A stretch of 64,000 nt of DNA, from assembly GCF_003252725.1 (NCBI RefSeq), contig NZ_QEPO01000004.1, forward strand, positions 62,001-126,000, in the 5' to 3' direction. Below, one piece after another: positions 43,027 through 53,573 of the stretch (positions within the stretch are counted from its first letter, which is position 1; each line of letters starts with the position of its first letter). Source of the DNA: Haemophilus parainfluenzae. Lineage in GTDB: Bacteria; Pseudomonadota; Gammaproteobacteria; Enterobacterales; Pasteurellaceae. The translations under genes and the position numbers were made by a program. Under the pieces are notes generated by a model, which was given only the letters and a program-made list of their open reading frames with translations, did no database searches and was not told the DNA's origin.

Positions 43027-44256
43027 ATGAATAATATCGACGCACAAAAAGCGCTAGAGCGATCTTACGTTTCTTCACTTGAAAATAAAGAATATGATGA
43101 AGCAGTCAAGCTGGCTGAAACGCTTTGCTTGCTTGATCCCAATAATCCCGAATACCCTCATAAAATTGCTTATGTTTATTTGCAACAATTAAAATGGGAA
43201 GAGGCGATTGAAGCAGAATTAAAAACATTAAAATTAGATGCACAATATATTCCGGCTTTAGATTTATTGGCACATGCTTATGGTGCCGTAGACAATTGGG
43301 AGCGTTCAGGCTTTTATGGCAGTTTAGCTCTTGAGTTGAAAGATAAAGCTATTCCCGTTCCGACACAGGAAATGCTCCCAGCTCCTGCACCTAAAAATGG
43401 TAAACGAATTATTGCATTTTCTTTATTTGGTAATAACTCTAAATATATTGAACCGGCTGTATTAAATACACAGGTTTCTCCGATGTTATTCCCTGGTTGG
43501 GTATGCCGTTTTTATGTAGATGATTCAGTTTCTACTGGAGCAATTCAGCGATTAAAAAATAATGGTGCAGAAGTGGTTTATGTTACTTCACCAGTGAATA
43601 AATGGCCTGGTGCAATGTGGCGTTTTCTCGCCATTAATGATCCTGAAGCTGAGTATGTGATCTTCCGTGATGCTGACTCCGTGGTTTCTCACCGAGAGAG
43701 TGAAGCCGTGGCTGAATGGATTGAAAATGGTCGCTCATTCCATACGATGCGTGATTCAGGTTCTCATACCGCACTTATTTTAGCGGGGATGTGGGGCGCT
43801 AAAGCTGGCGCTGTGCCTGATATGGAAGTAAGAATTCAACGTTTTGTTGATAAGGGTTACGACTCTCGTCATTTTGCCGATCAGGATTTCCTTGCTGAAG
43901 AGTTGTGGGGCTATATTCGCCAAGATGTATTCGCTCATGATAGAGTATTTAATTTCTGTGATGCAAAACCTTTCCCTGGAGAGTTTTATCCTAATTACCA
44001 AATTGCGCATTGCGAAGGAGCAAGCGTTTTTGATGCGAAAACCTCTTTTGAAGAAGGGTGCAAAGTCAGATGGACGTTATACTCAAAAATATCGCCTATG
44101 GTGAATGTTGATTATTCCTTTATTCGTGTGCCTGAATTTAAAGTTTGCAGCTATGAAACTACAGTAGAGAATGGTCGATTTGAAGCGTCAATACCAAGAC
44201 GTTATGGATTCGCTTTTAAAGAAGGCTTAGCTAGAATAGATATTAAAAAAGCCTAA
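43027..44256 (+). CDS. TPR-containing GT-A-type glycosyltransferase, substrate unknown
   Basis: 409 residues from ATG 43027 (a TTG two codons earlier is in frame). The first 105 residues are helical repeats of TPR type: YDEAVKLAETLCLLDPNNPE, then LQQLKWEEAIEAELKTLKLD. From about 126 a nucleotide-sugar transferase-like domain begins (KRIIAFSLFGNNSKYIEPAV), with the DxD motif at Asp215-Ala-Asp217 in VIFRDADSV; HFADQDFLAEELW follows further on. There is no signal peptide or membrane segment, so it is cytoplasmic. No lipopolysaccharide or capsule genes are nearby; it sits alone between gpt and dnaE. The ribosome site is weak. It could act on lipooligosaccharide or extend protein-linked glucose made by the NGT at 3.6-5.6 kb; neither is shown. 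Confidence 0.72.
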   Translation: MNNIDAQKALERSYVSSLENKEYDEAVKLAETLCLLDPNNPEYPHKIAYVYLQQLKWEEAIEAELKTLKLDAQYIPALDLLAHAYGAVDNWERSGFYGSLALELKDKAIPVPTQEMLPAPAPKNGKRIIAFSLFGNNSKYIEPAVLNTQVSPMLFPGWVCRFYVDDSVSTGAIQRLKNNGAEVVYVTSPVNKWPGAMWRFLAINDPEAEYVIFRDADSVVSHRESEAVAEWIENGRSFHTMRDSGSHTALILAGMWGAKAGAVPDMEVRIQRFVDKGYDSRHFADQDFLAEELWGYIRQDVFAHDRVFNFCDAKPFPGEFYPNYQIAHCEGASVFDAKTSFEEGCKVRWTLYSKISPMVNVDYSFIRVPEFKVCSYETTVENGRFEASIPRRYGFAFKEGLARIDIKKA

Positions 44257-44291
44257 GTTATCTGTTTTAACTATCAAAATAAGGATTATTG

Positions 44292-47200
44292 ATGTCAACT
44301 CAACCGCGTTTTGTACACCTTCGTACACACACCGATTTTTCAATGATTGATGGTATCGTAAAAGTGAAACCATTGGTCAAAGCGTGTGCAGCAAATAATA
44401 TGGTCGCATTGGCATTAACCGATTTTACTAATTTTTGTGGCGTGGTGCGTTTTTATGGTGAAACCCTTTCTTCGGGGATTAAACCGATTATTGGTGCCGA
44501 TGTTCATGTTAAAAGCGAGTTATGCGGTGAGGAATTATTTACGCTTACTTTACTTGCTAAGAACAATGAAGGCTATAAAAACATCACCTTATTGCTTTCA
44601 AAAGCCTATCAACGCGGCTATGTGGACTTGCCTTATATCGACCAGGAATGGTTGATTGAACACCGTGAGGGTGTAATTGTTTTATCGGGTGGCACACAAG
44701 GCGATATTGCAAAAAAACTCCTTAAAGAAAATAGCTCTGAGGCGGAAAGTGCGGTCAGTTTTTATCAAGAATTTTTTCCTGACCATTTCTACCTTTCTCT
44801 TTCCCGAACGGGTCGTCCTGATGAAGAACGTTATATTCAAGCTGCATTAAAACTTGCTGAAGCACATGATTTACCGCTTGTGGCGACCAATGATGTGGTT
44901 TTTCTTGAGCCTGATGATTTTGAGGCGCACGAAATTCGTGTCGCTATTCATGATGGCTATACCCTTGACGATCCGAAACGTCCAAAACGTTATACCGAGC
45001 AACAATATTTCCGCTCAGAAGAAGAGATGTGCGACTTATTTGCGGACATTCCTTCTGCACTTGAAAATACGGTATTAATAGCGCAACGCTGTAATGTGAC
45101 TTTGCGTTTGGGGCAATATTTCCTCCCTCAATTTCCAACTGGCGAGCTGAGCACGGAAGATTATTTGGTGATGAAATCCAAAGAAGGCTTGGAAGAGCGT
45201 TTGGCATTTTTATTCCCCGATGAAAAAGTACGGGCAGAAAGACGACCGGAATATGATGAGCGTCTTCAAGTCGAACTCGATGTGATCAACCAAATGGGCT
45301 TTCCAGGTTACTTCTTAATCGTCATGGAGTTTATTCAGTGGTCAAAGGACAATGATATTCCGGTAGGGCCTGGGCGTGGTTCTGGTGCGGGTTCATTGGT
45401 CGCTTATGCACTAAAAATTACTGATTTGGACCCCCTTGAATTCGATCTTCTTTTTGAGCGTTTCCTCAATCCAGAGCGTGTTTCCATGCCCGATTTCGAC
45501 GTGGATTTCTGTATGGATGGACGGGATCGTGTTATCGATCATGTGGCAGAAACCTATGGTCGTGGTGCGGTATCACAAATTATTACCTTCGGTACCATGG
45601 CAGCCAAAGCGGTAATTCGAGATGTGGGGCGTGTATTAGGCTATCCTTATGGCTTTGTGGATCGTATTTCGAAAATGATTCCACCTGACCCAGGCATGAC
45701 TTTAGCCAAGGCTTTTGAGGCTGAACCACAGTTACAAGTGGCATATGATTCAGATGAAGAAGTCAAGGCCCTAATTGATATGGCGCGTAAGCTAGAGGGT
45801 GTCACGAGAAATGCGGGTAAACACGCAGGTGGTGTGGTGATTTCGCCTTCTTTGATTACAGACTTTGCACCACTTTATTGCGACAACGAGGGACTTCATC
45901 CTGTTACCCACTTCGATAAAAATGATGTGGAATATGCCGGTTTAGTGAAGTTTGACTTCTTAGGTTTGCGTACACTCACCATTATCAAATGGGCACTAGA
46001 TATGATTAATGCCCGCCTTACTCGTGAAGGCAAACCGTTAGTCGATATTGCCGCTATTCCATTAGATGATCCTGAATCTTTTGAGTTGCTGAAGCGATCT
46101 GAAACGACTGCCGTATTCCAGTTGGAGTCGCGCGGGATGAAAGATTTGATTAAACGCCTGCAGCCAGACTGTTTTGAAGATATTATCGCGTTGGTGGCAC
46201 TATTCCGACCAGGTCCATTACAATCGGGCATGGTGGATAACTTTATTGACCGTAAACATGGTCGTGAAGAAGTGTCTTATCCTGACGCAAACTATCAACA
46301 TGAAAGCCTTAAACCGATTTTAGAGCCAACTTACGGTATTATTTTGTATCAAGAGCAAGTCATGCAAATTGCTCAGGTGTTAGCAGGTTATACTCTTGGT
46401 GGTGCGGACTTATTACGTCGTGCGATGGGTAAGAAAAAACCGGAAGAAATGGCGAAACAGCGCTCTGTGTTTAAAGAAGGTGCTGAGAAAAATGGTGTTG
46501 ATGGCGAGCTTTCCATGAAGATTTTCGACTTAGTGGAAAAATTTGCCGGCTATGGTTTCAATAAATCGCACTCTGCTGCTTACGCATTGGTATCTTACCA
46601 AACCCTTTGGCTGAAAACCCATTTCCCTGCTGAGTTTATGGCCTCGGTAATGACCTCGGAAATGGATAATACGGATAAAATTGTTGGCTTGTACGATGAA
46701 TGTTTACGTATGGGCTTAAAAGTTACCCCACCGGATATCAATGTAGGGAAACATCATTTTAGTGTGAATGAAAATGGTGAGATTGTTTACGGTATCGGCG
46801 CCATTAAAGGTGTGGGGGAAGGTCCGATTGATGCATTGATTACCGCTCGTAATGAAGGTGGCATTTTCAGAGATTTATTTGATTTATGTGCTCGCGTTGA
46901 TTTGAAGAAAATTAATCGTCGTACCTTTGAAAGTCTGATTATGTCGGGTGCGTTTGATAAGTTAGGGCCACATCGTGCGGCGTTATCTAAGAATCTAGAA
47001 GATGCACTCAAGGCCTCTGATCAGCATGCAAAAGATGAGGCCATGGGGCAAACCGATATGTTCGGTGTGCTAACAGAAACACACGAAGAAGTGGAAAATG
47101 CTTACGCTCATACGCCACCTTACACAGAAAAACAAATTTTAGATGGTGAACGTGAAACCCTTGGTTTGTATTTAAGCAGCCATCCGGTAAGTCGTTATTT

Positions 47201-47771
47201 AAAAGAGCTTTCTCATTACAGTTCTACTCGATTAAAAGATCTTACTCCGAATCGCCGTGGGCAAATTAGCACAGCAGCTGGTTTGTTAGTCTCAACTCGT
47301 TTTGCAACAACGAAAAAAGGCAATCGGATTGGTATCGCAACCATTGATGACCGTTCTGGACGTTTGGATTTAACCCTATTTGGAGAAAGTTTAGACCAAT
47401 TTGGTGAAAAACTGCAAAAAGATACGGTTGTGGTGGTATCTGGCCAGGTAAGTTTTGACGATTTTTCAGGCGGATTAAAAATGTCTGTACGGGATTTGAT
47501 GACTTTAGATGAGGCGCGTTCCCGTTATGCGAAATCTTTGGCCATTAGCTTGTCCGAGGAGCAGATTAGCCCAAGTTTTATTAAGAAACTGAAAGAAATG
47601 TTAGAACCTGTTAGTGGCGGCACTTTACCAATTAACGTATATTATCAAAGTGCAAAAGGCCGTGCGTTATTGCGTTTAGGGATTCAATGGTCGATTACAC
47701 CAACGGATGAGATTCTAACAGAATTGGTGAATTTGCTCGGTGAAAATGCGGTAGAGCTAGAATTCGGTTAA
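44292..47771 (+). CDS. dnaE: DNA polymerase III alpha subunit
   Basis: Replicative polymerase. 1159 residues from ATG 44292. Domains in order: PHP domain starting [16 protein letters not shown]; palm with the catalytic acidic motif [18 protein letters not shown]; fingers with [30 protein letters not shown] (split here by comma: [24 protein letters not shown]); helix-hairpin-helix region around [11 protein letters not shown]-fold around [19 protein letters not shown]-terminal tau-binding part. An in-frame uptake signal encodes the SAV of EAESAVSFY. It is preceded by the orphan glycosyltransferase gene by 35 bases, an unusual neighbour, and followed by a USS-pair terminator. Confidence 0.97.
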   Translation: MSTQPRFVHLRTHTDFSMIDGIVKVKPLVKACAANNMVALALTDFTNFCGVVRFYGETLSSGIKPIIGADVHVKSELCGEELFTLTLLAKNNEGYKNITLLLSKAYQRGYVDLPYIDQEWLIEHREGVIVLSGGTQGDIAKKLLKENSSEAESAVSFYQEFFPDHFYLSLSRTGRPDEERYIQAALKLAEAHDLPLVATNDVVFLEPDDFEAHEIRVAIHDGYTLDDPKRPKRYTEQQYFRSEEEMCDLFADIPSALENTVLIAQRCNVTLRLGQYFLPQFPTGELSTEDYLVMKSKEGLEERLAFLFPDEKVRAERRPEYDERLQVELDVINQMGFPGYFLIVMEFIQWSKDNDIPVGPGRGSGAGSLVAYALKITDLDPLEFDLLFERFLNPERVSMPDFDVDFCMDGRDRVIDHVAETYGRGAVSQIITFGTMAAKAVIRDVGRVLGYPYGFVDRISKMIPPDPGMTLAKAFEAEPQLQVAYDSDEEVKALIDMARKLEGVTRNAGKHAGGVVISPSLITDFAPLYCDNEGLHPVTHFDKNDVEYAGLVKFDFLGLRTLTIIKWALDMINARLTREGKPLVDIAAIPLDDPESFELLKRSETTAVFQLESRGMKDLIKRLQPDCFEDIIALVALFRPGPLQSGMVDNFIDRKHGREEVSYPDANYQHESLKPILEPTYGIILYQEQVMQIAQVLAGYTLGGADLLRRAMGKKKPEEMAKQRSVFKEGAEKNGVDGELSMKIFDLVEKFAGYGFNKSHSAAYALVSYQTLWLKTHFPAEFMASVMTSEMDNTDKIVGLYDECLRMGLKVTPPDINVGKHHFSVNENGEIVYGIGAIKGVGEGPIDALITARNEGGIFRDLFDLCARVDLKKINRRTFESLIMSGAFDKLGPHRAALSKNLEDALKASDQHAKDEAMGQTDMFGVLTETHEEVENAYAHTPPYTEKQILDGERETLGLYLSSHPVSRYLKELSHYSSTRLKDLTPNRRGQISTAAGLLVSTRFATTKKGNRIGIATIDDRSGRLDLTLFGESLDQFGEKLQKDTVVVVSGQVSFDDFSGGLKMSVRDLMTLDEARSRYAKSLAISLSEEQISPSFIKKLKEMLEPVSGGTLPINVYYQSAKGRALLRLGIQWSITPTDEILTELVNLLGENAVELEFG

Positions 47772-47783
47772 TATTCCAGTAAG

Positions 47784-47822
47784 AGTGCGGTCAAAAAAAT
47801 CAGTGTTTTTTAACCGCACTTT
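47784..47822 (+). terminator. Terminator of dnaE built from two opposed uptake signals
   Basis: AGTGCGGT and ACCGCACT arms with A-run and T-run inside and a short T-run after. The left USS core has one mismatch (GAGTGCGGT). Confidence 0.8.
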
Positions 47823-47850
47823 AGGCGATATAAACAAAGCGAGAGATAAA

Positions 47851-48390
47851 ATGGAAAAAATCATTATTGATGCAGACAGATTTTTACGCACCATTTCACG
47901 TATTTCCCATGAAATTATTGAAAAGCACCAAGATTTCAATAATGTGATTTTAGTTGGGGTAAAACGTCGTGGAGCAGAAATTGCAGAATTGATTCAACGT
48001 CGCATTGAAGAATTGAATGGTGTAAGTCTTCCAATGATGGAATTGGATATCACGTTTTACCGTGATGACTTAGAGTATGTTGAACCTGAAAATCCAACTC
48101 CTGTGTATAGTGGTGCCTCCAGTTATATGAATATTCAGGGTAAAGAAGTCATTTTAATCGATGATGTACTATTCACTGGAAGAACCATTCGTGCTGCAAT
48201 GGATGCGTTAACGGATTTTGGTCGAGCAGCTAAAATTGAATTGGTGATTTTAGTGGATCGCGGACATCGTGAATTGCCGATTCGGGCAGACTATGTAGGT
48301 AAAAATGTGCCGACTTCCCGTGATGAACAAGTTCAGGTGCGTACATTAAAATATGATGGTTGTTATGAAGTGGCATTATTGCCTAAATAA
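47851..48390 (+). CDS. pyrR: Bifunctional pyrimidine regulator / uracil phosphoribosyltransferase PyrR
   Basis: 179 residues. The PRPP loop is VILIDDVLFTGRTIRAAMDAL, with VGVKRRGAEIAELIQRRI earlier. In Gram-positive bacteria PyrR binds UMP and attenuates pyr mRNA; in Pasteurellaceae the enzyme activity is clear from sequence but the RNA-binding role is not established. The start at 47851 fits relatives; the longer frame from 47785 lies inside the dnaE terminator and is rejected. Confidence 0.93.
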   Translation: MEKIIIDADRFLRTISRISHEIIEKHQDFNNVILVGVKRRGAEIAELIQRRIEELNGVSLPMMELDITFYRDDLEYVEPENPTPVYSGASSYMNIQGKEVILIDDVLFTGRTIRAAMDALTDFGRAAKIELVILVDRGHRELPIRADYVGKNVPTSRDEQVQVRTLKYDGCYEVALLPK

Positions 48391-48467
48391 CGATCAGCCT
48401 ATTGTGAACCTTTGATAAAATTGATAATCTAACGAGCATTATCCTATTATTTTTTAAGACAACTAAA

Positions 48468-49400
48468 ATGAAAAAATCAATGTTAAAATCTCTTTTATTT
48501 GCCATGATCGGTCTGTTTACTTTTTCTCAAGTACAAGCAGAAGAACGCGTTGTGGCGACCGTAAATGGTACACCAATTTTACAAAGCCAAGTGAATGCTG
48601 TGATGGGTAAAAAAGGTAGCCAACGTGCAGCATTAGATAAGATTATTGATGATATGCTGACAGAGAAAGCGATCAAAGAATCAGGTGTAAAAGTAAACCA
48701 AGCGGAAGTAAACCGTATCGTAGAAGATATTGCAGCGAAAAACGGTTTAACTTATGGTCAATTCTTAGATGCGCTCGATTATCAAGGCATTTCCTTAAAT
48801 GCATTTAAGCAACAAATTTCTCGCCAAATGTTAATGGCGGGTGTGCGTAACCATGCTATTCAAAATAGCGTAGATGTGACTCGCGAGCAAGTGGATGCAT
48901 TGGGTAAACAAATGCTTGATGAAGCAAAAGCAAAAGGCACGGCGCAAAAAGTGATGGGCAAAGAGTATGAAGTTCGTCATATTTTATTAAAATTAAACCC
49001 ATTGCTGAATGATGCGCAAGCAAAAGCAGAATTAGAGCGTATTCGTAGTGAGATTATTTCTGGCAAAATGACATTTGCTGATGCCGCATTAAAATATTCT
49101 AAAGATTATTTATCAGGCGCGAATGGCGGTAGCTTAGGTTATGCCTTCCCAGAAGCTTATGTGGGCCCATTTGCAAAAATGGTTGAAACAACCCCACAAG
49201 GTACCATTTCTGCACCGTTTAAATCTGAATTTGGTTGGCATATTCTCGAAGTAACTGGCAGTCGTGATGGCGATAAAACAGAAGATGCCTATCGTCAAAA
49301 AGCTTATGAACAAATTGTTAATAGCCAATTACAAGATGCAACCAAAGACTGGGTGAAAGCATTACGTAAAAATGCTGATATTCAATATTTCGATAAATAA
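48468..49400 (+). CDS. surA: Periplasmic chaperone / peptidyl-prolyl isomerase SurA
   Basis: 310 residues with a Sec signal (about 1-24, ending QVQA), a SurA N-terminal chaperone region and one parvulin domain (about 165-275) containing YEVRHILLKL, DAALKYSKDYLSGANGGSLG and FGWHILEVTGSR. E. coli SurA has two parvulin domains; Haemophilus SurA has one, so the short length is normal for this family. It aids folding of outer-membrane proteins. Its position after pyrR matches H. influenzae, which supports SurA over a generic PpiC name. Confidence 0.88.
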   Translation: MKKSMLKSLLFAMIGLFTFSQVQAEERVVATVNGTPILQSQVNAVMGKKGSQRAALDKIIDDMLTEKAIKESGVKVNQAEVNRIVEDIAAKNGLTYGQFLDALDYQGISLNAFKQQISRQMLMAGVRNHAIQNSVDVTREQVDALGKQMLDEAKAKGTAQKVMGKEYEVRHILLKLNPLLNDAQAKAELERIRSEIISGKMTFADAALKYSKDYLSGANGGSLGYAFPEAYVGPFAKMVETTPQGTISAPFKSEFGWHILEVTGSRDGDKTEDAYRQKAYEQIVNSQLQDATKDWVKALRKNADIQYFDK

Positions 49401-49416
49401 CAGAAACCGTTAGAAT

Positions 49417-49437
49417 AAGGGGGCATTTTGCCCCTTT
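49417..49437 (+). terminator. Terminator of surA
   Basis: AAGGGGGC, short loop, GCCCCTTTT followed by a T-rich run, 17 bases after the surA stop. Confidence 0.8.
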
Positions 49438-49463
49438 TGTCGTTTTTATAAAATGAGTGACGC

Positions 49464-50513
49464 ATGAAAAAATTTTTTGTCTTTTTACTGATTCTTCTGC
49501 TTATTCTTAGCGGTGTTGGTTTTTTGGGTTATCAAAAACTAACGGAGTTTGTTCATACGCCGGTGAATGTCACGCAAGATCAATTGCTGACAATTGAGCG
49601 AGGAACCACAGGCAGTAAACTTGCCGCTTTATTAGAGCAAGAAAAAATTCTTGAACATGCCGATTTATTACCTTGGTTATTGAAATTACAACCGCAACTC
49701 AACAAAGTGAAAGCGGGGACTTATTCTTTAACGGGCGTGAAAACGTTACAAGATTTATTGGATATGCTCAATTCCGGCAAGGAAGCGCAATTTAGCGTGA
49801 AGTTTATTGAAGGGAAAACGTTCAAGGAATGGCGTAAAAACCTTGAAAGCGCACCGCACTTAAAACAAACCTTGCAAGGTAAAAGTGATAAAGAAATTAT
49901 GGCGTTATTAGATATTCCAGCCGTTGCAAAAGCCGTTTACGAATGGAATAACATGGATGGGTGGTTGTATCCAGATACCTATAATTATACGCCAAATTCG
50001 ACTGATCTTGAATTATTAAAACGTTCAACGACTCGTCTACAAAAAGCCTTGGATAAAGCATGGAGTGAACGCGATGAAAATCTCCCATTAGCGGATCCGT
50101 ATCAAATGTTGATTTTGGCTTCTATTGTGGAGAAAGAAACGGGTATTGCGGCGGAGCGCCCACAAGTGGCTTCCGTATTTATTAATCGCTTAAGAGCCAA
50201 TATGAAACTACAAACTGACCCAACCGTGATTTATGGAATGGGTGAGAGTTATACCGGTAATATTCGTAAGAAAGATTTGGAAACGATAACCCCGTACAAT
50301 ACCTATATGATTGAGGGGCTACCACCAACCCCAATTGCGATGGTGAGTGAAAGTGCTTTGCAGGCCGTGGCGCATCCAGCAAAAACAGATTTTTATTATT
50401 TTGTTGCCGATGGAAGTGGTGGTCATAAATTTACTCGTAATCTGAACGAGCATAATAAAGCAGTGCAAGAATATTTACATTGGTATCGTAACCAACAAAA
50501 AGGAGCCCACTAA
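49464..50513 (+). CDS. mltG: Endolytic murein transglycosylase MltG
   Basis: 349-residue inner-membrane enzyme that cuts nascent peptidoglycan strands. An N-terminal membrane helix (about 4-24) precedes a LysM-like region (about 40-90) and the YceG domain with [22 protein letters not shown] and the catalytic glutamate in [10 protein letters not shown]. Its stop codon overlaps the tmk start (TAATG). First gene of mltG-tmk-holB-tatD, the standard linkage. Confidence 0.96.
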   Translation: MKKFFVFLLILLLILSGVGFLGYQKLTEFVHTPVNVTQDQLLTIERGTTGSKLAALLEQEKILEHADLLPWLLKLQPQLNKVKAGTYSLTGVKTLQDLLDMLNSGKEAQFSVKFIEGKTFKEWRKNLESAPHLKQTLQGKSDKEIMALLDIPAVAKAVYEWNNMDGWLYPDTYNYTPNSTDLELLKRSTTRLQKALDKAWSERDENLPLADPYQMLILASIVEKETGIAAERPQVASVFINRLRANMKLQTDPTVIYGMGESYTGNIRKKDLETITPYNTYMIEGLPPTPIAMVSESALQAVAHPAKTDFYYFVADGSGGHKFTRNLNEHNKAVQEYLHWYRNQQKGAH

Positions 50514-51145
50514 TGCAAGGCAAATTTATCGTGATTGAAGGGCTAGAAGGTGCAGGTAAAAGTACCGCCATGCAAACGGTGGTGGATACATTAAAATCCC
50601 TTGGTGTAAATGATATCGTGTTTACTCGTGAGCCAGGCGGTACACCGTTAGCAGAGAAATTACGCCATTTAATCAAACATGAAACAGAAGAGCCAGTTAC
50701 GGATAAAGCCGAATTATTGATGCTTTATGCGGCACGAATTCAATTGGTAGAAAATGTGATTAAGCCAGCATTGGCAGAAGGTAAAATTGTGCTAGGTGAT
50801 CGACATGATATGTCTTCACAGGCCTATCAAGGCGGTGGGCGTCAGTTTGACCAAACGCTTATGGCGAATTTAAAAAATATGGTATTAGGCGATTTTGAGC
50901 CTGATTTTGTACTGTATTTAGACATTGATCCTGCAGAAGGGCTTGCTCGTGCTAGAGGTCGTGGTGAATTAGACCGCATTGAACAACAAGGACTCGATTT
51001 CTTCCATCGTACCCGCCAACGTTATTTGGAATTGGTGCAGAACAACCCGAAAACCGCCATTATTAATGCGGGTCAGCCTTTGGAACAAGTACAAGCAGAC
51101 ATACAAAGTGCGGTCAAAAATTGGTGGGTTTCACAAGCAAAATGA
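50513..51145 (+). CDS. tmk: Thymidylate kinase
   Basis: Phosphorylates dTMP to dTDP. 210 residues. Walker A is [11 protein letters not shown], the DR-x motif is [15 protein letters not shown], and [15 protein letters not shown] is the substrate signature. An in-frame uptake signal encodes the SAV of IQSAVKNWW near the C-terminus. Starts within the mltG stop and ends overlapping the holB start by 4 bases. Confidence 0.97.
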   Translation: MQGKFIVIEGLEGAGKSTAMQTVVDTLKSLGVNDIVFTREPGGTPLAEKLRHLIKHETEEPVTDKAELLMLYAARIQLVENVIKPALAEGKIVLGDRHDMSSQAYQGGGRQFDQTLMANLKNMVLGDFEPDFVLYLDIDPAEGLARARGRGELDRIEQQGLDFFHRTRQRYLELVQNNPKTAIINAGQPLEQVQADIQSAVKNWWVSQAK

Positions 51146-52143
51146 GCGAACTTTATCCTTGGTTAGTGCCTACTTATCACAAAATTAGCCAAACTTTTAG
51201 CGAAGGTTTGGGGCATCATGCATTATTGATTAAAGCTGATCAAGGTCTCGGTGCTGAAGGTTTGTTTGAGGCTTTAACAAAACGCATTATGTGTCAAACG
51301 CCAGATAATGTACCTTGTGGCCATTGTCATGCTTGCCATTTAATGGCAGCGCACAGTCACCCTGATTTTCATGTTTTAGCCTCTCAAGAAGGCAAAGATA
51401 TTGGTGTTGATCAGGTAAGGGCAATTAATGAGGTTGTCAGCCAACACGCGCAACAAAACGGCAATAAATTAGTATATATTCAAGATGCAGAACGTCTTAC
51501 GGAAGCGGCAGCTAATGCATTGCTCAAAACCTTGGAAGAGCCACGTCCGAACACGTATTTCTTATTGCAAACAGAACCTTCCTCTTCGTTGTTAGCGACT
51601 ATTTACAGCCGTTGCCAAGTGTGGAATGTGCCTTTGCCAACGGAAGCAGAAGCCTTAACTTGGCTTTCTTCTCAATTTCAGGCAGAAACATCCGAATTAT
51701 TGACCGCACTTGCGATGAATTTGGGTCGTCCACTGTTAGCATTGGAAACACTTCAACAAGGATTAATTGAACAACGGAAGAATTTCCTACGTCAATTTTG
51801 GCTGTTTTATCGTCGTCGTTCGCCTTTGGAAATTTTGCCTTTCTTTGAAAAAGAACGCACCGTACAGCAAGTAGATTGGATCTTAGCGTTTTTAAGCGAT
51901 GCCATTAAATACAAACTCGAAATACAAAGTGGCTGGCAAACACTTGATCTTAAAACAGGTGTAACTCAATTTGCAGACGAGCAAACAGCGCTTGGGTTAT
52001 TAACCGCAAATAAAATTATGCAAAAAGTACGCTCGGATTTACTCACTATCAACGGCGTTAACACAGAATTAATGTTATTAGATGGTTTGACGAAGTTAAT
52101 TACCGACGTATTTAAGGACATAAATAAATTATGTTTATCGTAG
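51142..52143 (+). CDS. holB: DNA polymerase III delta' subunit
   Basis: Clamp-loader subunit. 333 residues from ATG 51142 ([10 protein letters not shown]), which overlaps the tmk stop (ATGA). The nucleotide loop is degenerate ([12 protein letters not shown]), as expected for delta', and the zinc cluster is [35 protein letters not shown] is the conserved sensor-side stretch. The end overlaps tatD by 13 bases in another frame. Confidence 0.95.
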   Translation: MSELYPWLVPTYHKISQTFSEGLGHHALLIKADQGLGAEGLFEALTKRIMCQTPDNVPCGHCHACHLMAAHSHPDFHVLASQEGKDIGVDQVRAINEVVSQHAQQNGNKLVYIQDAERLTEAAANALLKTLEEPRPNTYFLLQTEPSSSLLATIYSRCQVWNVPLPTEAEALTWLSSQFQAETSELLTALAMNLGRPLLALETLQQGLIEQRKNFLRQFWLFYRRRSPLEILPFFEKERTVQQVDWILAFLSDAIKYKLEIQSGWQTLDLKTGVTQFADEQTALGLLTANKIMQKVRSDLLTINGVNTELMLLDGLTKLITDVFKDINKLCLS

Positions 52144-52913
52144 ATTCCCATTGCCATTTAGATGCATTGGATTATGAAAATTTACACAAAGATATTGCTG
52201 ATGTTGTGGCCAAAGCCCAAGCACGAGATGTGAAGCATTTATTGGCGATTGGCGTAACATTAAGCCGTTTTGAAAAAGCTTACCCTGAGTTAGCAAAATT
52301 TCCGAATGTGTCTTTGGCTTGCGGTGTACATCCACTAGATCTTGAAGAAGAACCTTACGATGCCGATCGTTTATTACGTTTATCCCAAGATAAAAAAGTG
52401 ATCGCAATTGGCGAAATTGGTTTGGATTATTATTACAGTGCAGATAATAAGGCATTGCAGCAAACGGTTTTTGCGGATCAAATCAGAATTGCTAATGAAG
52501 TGGATAAACCCGTGATTATTCATACGCGTTCAGCGCCAGAAGATACTATTGCCATGTTGCGTGAACATCATGCTGAAAAGTGCGGTGGATTAATTCATTG
52601 TTTTACGGAAACCTTAGATTTTGCGAAAAAGGCACTTGATTTAGGGTTTTATATTTCTTGTTCGGGTATTATTACCTTTAAAAATGCGGAAAGTATTCGC
52701 GAGGCAATTCGTTATGTACCGGCAGATCGTTTGTTAGTTGAAACGGATTCGCCTTACTTAGCGCCCGTGCCTTATCGTGGCAAAGAGAACCAACCTGCCT
52801 ATACGCGAGAGGTGTGTGAATATGTGGCTGCGTTAAAAGGGCTTTCAATGGAAGAATTTGCGCAAATTAGTACACAAAACTTCGAGCGTTTATTTAAAAT
52901 TAATGTACAATAA
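52131..52913 (+). CDS. tatD: TatD-family metal-dependent DNase
   Basis: 260-residue TIM-barrel hydrolase of the YcfH/TatD family. Metal ligands are in [45 protein letters not shown] and [14 protein letters not shown]. Linked to holB as YcfH is in E. coli, so it is the ycfH-type paralogue. Likely 3'-5' exonuclease or DNA repair role; substrate not certain. Confidence 0.92.
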   Translation: MFIVDSHCHLDALDYENLHKDIADVVAKAQARDVKHLLAIGVTLSRFEKAYPELAKFPNVSLACGVHPLDLEEEPYDADRLLRLSQDKKVIAIGEIGLDYYYSADNKALQQTVFADQIRIANEVDKPVIIHTRSAPEDTIAMLREHHAEKCGGLIHCFTETLDFAKKALDLGFYISCSGIITFKNAESIREAIRYVPADRLLVETDSPYLAPVPYRGKENQPAYTREVCEYVAALKGLSMEEFAQISTQNFERLFKINVQ

Positions 52914-52939
52914 ATCATCGATTTAAATGAGAGAGTTTT

Positions 52940-53464
52940 ATGCGTAAGTTTTTTAAATACTTTTTATTTTTAGTGGTCTTTGTTTTTCACGGCTTTATGT
53001 TTGCCGTGGTGGACTACGTTTTCCCACACTATGATGTAACGCGAGTAACCGGTGTGGAAGTGAAACGTGTGGATAAAGATGGTCCGATTACAAAATCGAA
53101 TCCGGCTGATGGTCCAACGCGCGATGTGTATTTTATCAATACACAAAATGATGATGGCAAAATCATGGTGTATCGTAATGAAGATACCCGTTGGGGTTTC
53201 CCGTTCTACTTTAAATTTGGTTCAGCGAACTTACAGGCCCAAGTGCAAGCTTTAGGTAATGAAAACAAATTAGTACAAATCAAGTATTACGGTTGGCGGA
53301 TGACTATGTTCGATGAATATCGTAATGCGGTTTCGGTGAAAGAAATCAGCGATGATATCACACCAAGTCATCCAATTTTATCTTGGGTATTCTATGCATT
53401 CCTATTAGTTACCCTTTTCCTTTCAGTACAATTTGTACGCGGCTGGTTCGACAGCGAAAATTAG
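52940..53464 (+). CDS. DUF1523 family membrane protein
   Basis: 174 residues with a hydrophobic segment at each end (about 5-27 and 145-165) and an extracytoplasmic-looking middle containing RVTGVEVKRVDKDG, DVYFINTQNDDGK and VYRNEDTRWGFPFYFKFGSANLQ. Pattern matches the DUF1523 family known from Haemophilus; no function is established. It follows tatD by 26 bases and is probably the last gene of the mltG unit. Confidence 0.78.
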   Translation: MRKFFKYFLFLVVFVFHGFMFAVVDYVFPHYDVTRVTGVEVKRVDKDGPITKSNPADGPTRDVYFINTQNDDGKIMVYRNEDTRWGFPFYFKFGSANLQAQVQALGNENKLVQIKYYGWRMTMFDEYRNAVSVKEISDDITPSHPILSWVFYAFLLVTLFLSVQFVRGWFDSEN

Positions 53465-53477
53465 CGTTTCTCAAATG

Positions 53478-53495
53478 GGGCGTCATAGAACGCCC
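53478..53495 (+). terminator. Weak terminator-like hairpin after the DUF1523 gene
   Basis: GGGCGT and ACGCCC around 6 bases. No strong T-run. A USS-derived hairpin (GCGGT-AATTA-ACCGC) lies about 45 bases further, before the next gene. Confidence 0.5.
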
Positions 53496-53573
53496 TAACA
53501 ATTTAATAATAACATTTCTAACCTAAAAACCAGCGGTAATTAACCGCACTTTAAAACCAATAAAGAGAACATT

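Noticed and set aside
47785-47850. N-terminal extension of pyrR
   Set aside because: The extension is encoded by the USS-pair terminator of dnaE; PyrR homologues start at the Met at 47851.
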